A stretch of 24,956 nt of DNA from Protaetiibacter sp. GTDB taxonomy: Bacteria > Actinomycetota > Actinomycetes > Actinomycetales > Microbacteriaceae. The notes beneath the pieces were generated by a model. That model saw only the letters and a program-made list of their open reading frames with translations. It ran no database searches and was not told where the DNA came from. Below are positions 24,295 to 24,956 of the stretch, piece by piece. Within the stretch, counting starts at the first letter, position 1; each line of letters starts with the position of its first letter. The stretch lies in assembly GCA_030150265.1 (NCBI GenBank), contig JASLGG010000018.1:1-24956 (forward strand), read 5' to 3'. A program made the position numbers and the translations under genes.

Positions 24295-24956
24295 CGGGTG
24301 GCCTCCGTCCGGGTGGCGGCGACGCCGAAGGCGGAGCCGGTGGACGTCGCGGCCGCGCGCGCCGGGGTGTCCTGGTAGGGGCCGCCGACGGTGAGGTTGT
24401 TGCCGCCCGCGGCGGTGGGCCGCGCCTGCCGGGCGGGGCCGTCGCCGTAGACGGCGGCGACGCGCGCGGCGTGGGTCGGCGCATCCGGCACCTCGGCCGG
24501 GCGGTTCACCGCGAGCTCCTTGCGGAGCACCGGGACCACCTCGGCGCCCAGCAGGTCGATCTGCTCGAGCACCGTCGTGAGCGGCAGGCCGGCGTGGTCG
24601 ACGAGGAACAGCTGGCGCTGGTAGTCGCCGTAGTGCTCGCGCATCGCCGCGTAGCGGTCGATCACCTGCTGGGGCGAGCCGACCGTGAGCGGCGTGAGCT
24701 CCTGGAACTCCTCGAGCGAGGGGCCGTGCCCGTAGACCGGCGCGTTGTCGAAGTACGGACGGAACGCGGCCACCGCGTCCTGCGAGTTCTTCGCCATGAA
24801 CGCCTGACCGCCGAGCCCCACGATCGCCTGCTCGGGCGTGCCGTGGCCGTAGTGCGCGTAGCGCTGCCGGTAGAGCGCGATGAGGCGCTGGTAGTGCTCC
24901 TTGGGCCAGAAGATGTTGTTCGCGAAGAAGCCGTCGCCGTAGTAGGCGGCCTGCTC
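24291..24956 (-). CDS. LLM class flavin-dependent oxidoreductase, C-terminal part (CE1758-like; cut by window edge)
   Basis: The last 221 residues of a bacterial luciferase-like monooxygenase; the N-terminus and start lie beyond the right edge. Visible are AYYGDGFFANNIFWPKEHYQ at the open end, GHGTPEQAIVGLGGQAFMAK, the C-terminal barrel elements LTVGSPQQVIDRYAAMREHY and LFLVDHAGLPLTTVLEQIDL, and a long low-complexity Ala/Thr/Pro-rich tail of about 65 residues rarely seen in plain LLM enzymes but common in this subgroup. The FMN reductase gene follows with a 4-bp overlap. The oxidised substrate is unknown. Confidence 0.85.
   Translation of the reverse strand, partial: EQAAYYGDGFFANNIFWPKEHYQRLIALYRQRYAHYGHGTPEQAIVGLGGQAFMAKNSQDAVAAFRPYFDNAPVYGHGPSLEEFQELTPLTVGSPQQVIDRYAAMREHYGDYQRQLFLVDHAGLPLTTVLEQIDLLGAEVVPVLRKELAVNRPAEVPDAPTHAARVAAVYGDGPARQARPTAAGGNNLTVGGPYQDTPARAAATSTGSAFGVAATRTEATR

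Overview
The window is high-GC actinobacterial DNA. From about 1.5 kb to the right edge it looks like one Microbacteriaceae chromosome (Micrococcales; an inference from gene order and style). The signs are the dapB, thyX, dapA and rnj genes lying near pnp and an M16 peptidase gene, dense convergent or divergent packing, CTC/CGC-rich codon use, frequent GGATGC/GCATCC hexamers, a known-looking intergenic repeat, and many starts placed 6-8 nt after a -10 hexamer, as in leaderless mRNAs. Genus and species cannot be read from the sequence.

Layout. 1-1967: the start of an ECF sigma factor gene and the RNase J gene. The C-terminal two thirds of RNase J and the sigma fragment have a different codon style (CTG, CGG) from everything to the right, so the left ~1.4 kb may come from another actinobacterium by recombination or assembly error. 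1985-3774: dapA and thyX. 3834-5331: a redox cluster (membrane thioredoxin, DUF4395, OsmC) behind three GTCAC repeats spaced 10 bp. 5328-7040: a TPR-like membrane protein, dapB, and a divergent acetyltransferase gene. 7034-8025: a YefM-YoeB toxin-antitoxin pair with a recognisable TGTACA operator, and a divergent small HTH protein. 8019-9986: histidine phosphatase and M16 peptidase. 10063-12493: TetR regulator with an operator-like palindrome, aldo/keto reductase, and PEBP protein. 12514-12590: a hairpin and a REP-like repeat. 12596-14984: pnp and its structured leader.

15145-16403: two adjacent, diverged paralogues encoding secreted or membrane-anchored proteins with four conserved cysteines; I do not recognise the family. 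16455-18486: DUF5302 and a GH15 trehalase/glucoamylase-like enzyme. 18496-23535 is an envelope neighbourhood: a glycosyltransferase fused to an SGNH hydrolase, a DedA membrane protein, a UDP-sugar dehydrogenase and a LAETG sortase-substrate protein. 23653-24956: an FMN reductase and the C-terminal part of its luciferase-like monooxygenase partner, cut by the right edge.

Most of the window is housekeeping: lysine/peptidoglycan precursor synthesis (dapA, dapB), thymidylate synthesis (thyX) and RNA turnover (rnj, pnp). The accessory parts are the toxin-antitoxin island, the TetR-AKR-PEBP block, the four-cysteine paralogues and the envelope cluster. I saw no CRISPR array, tRNA, rRNA, insertion sequence or phage gene.
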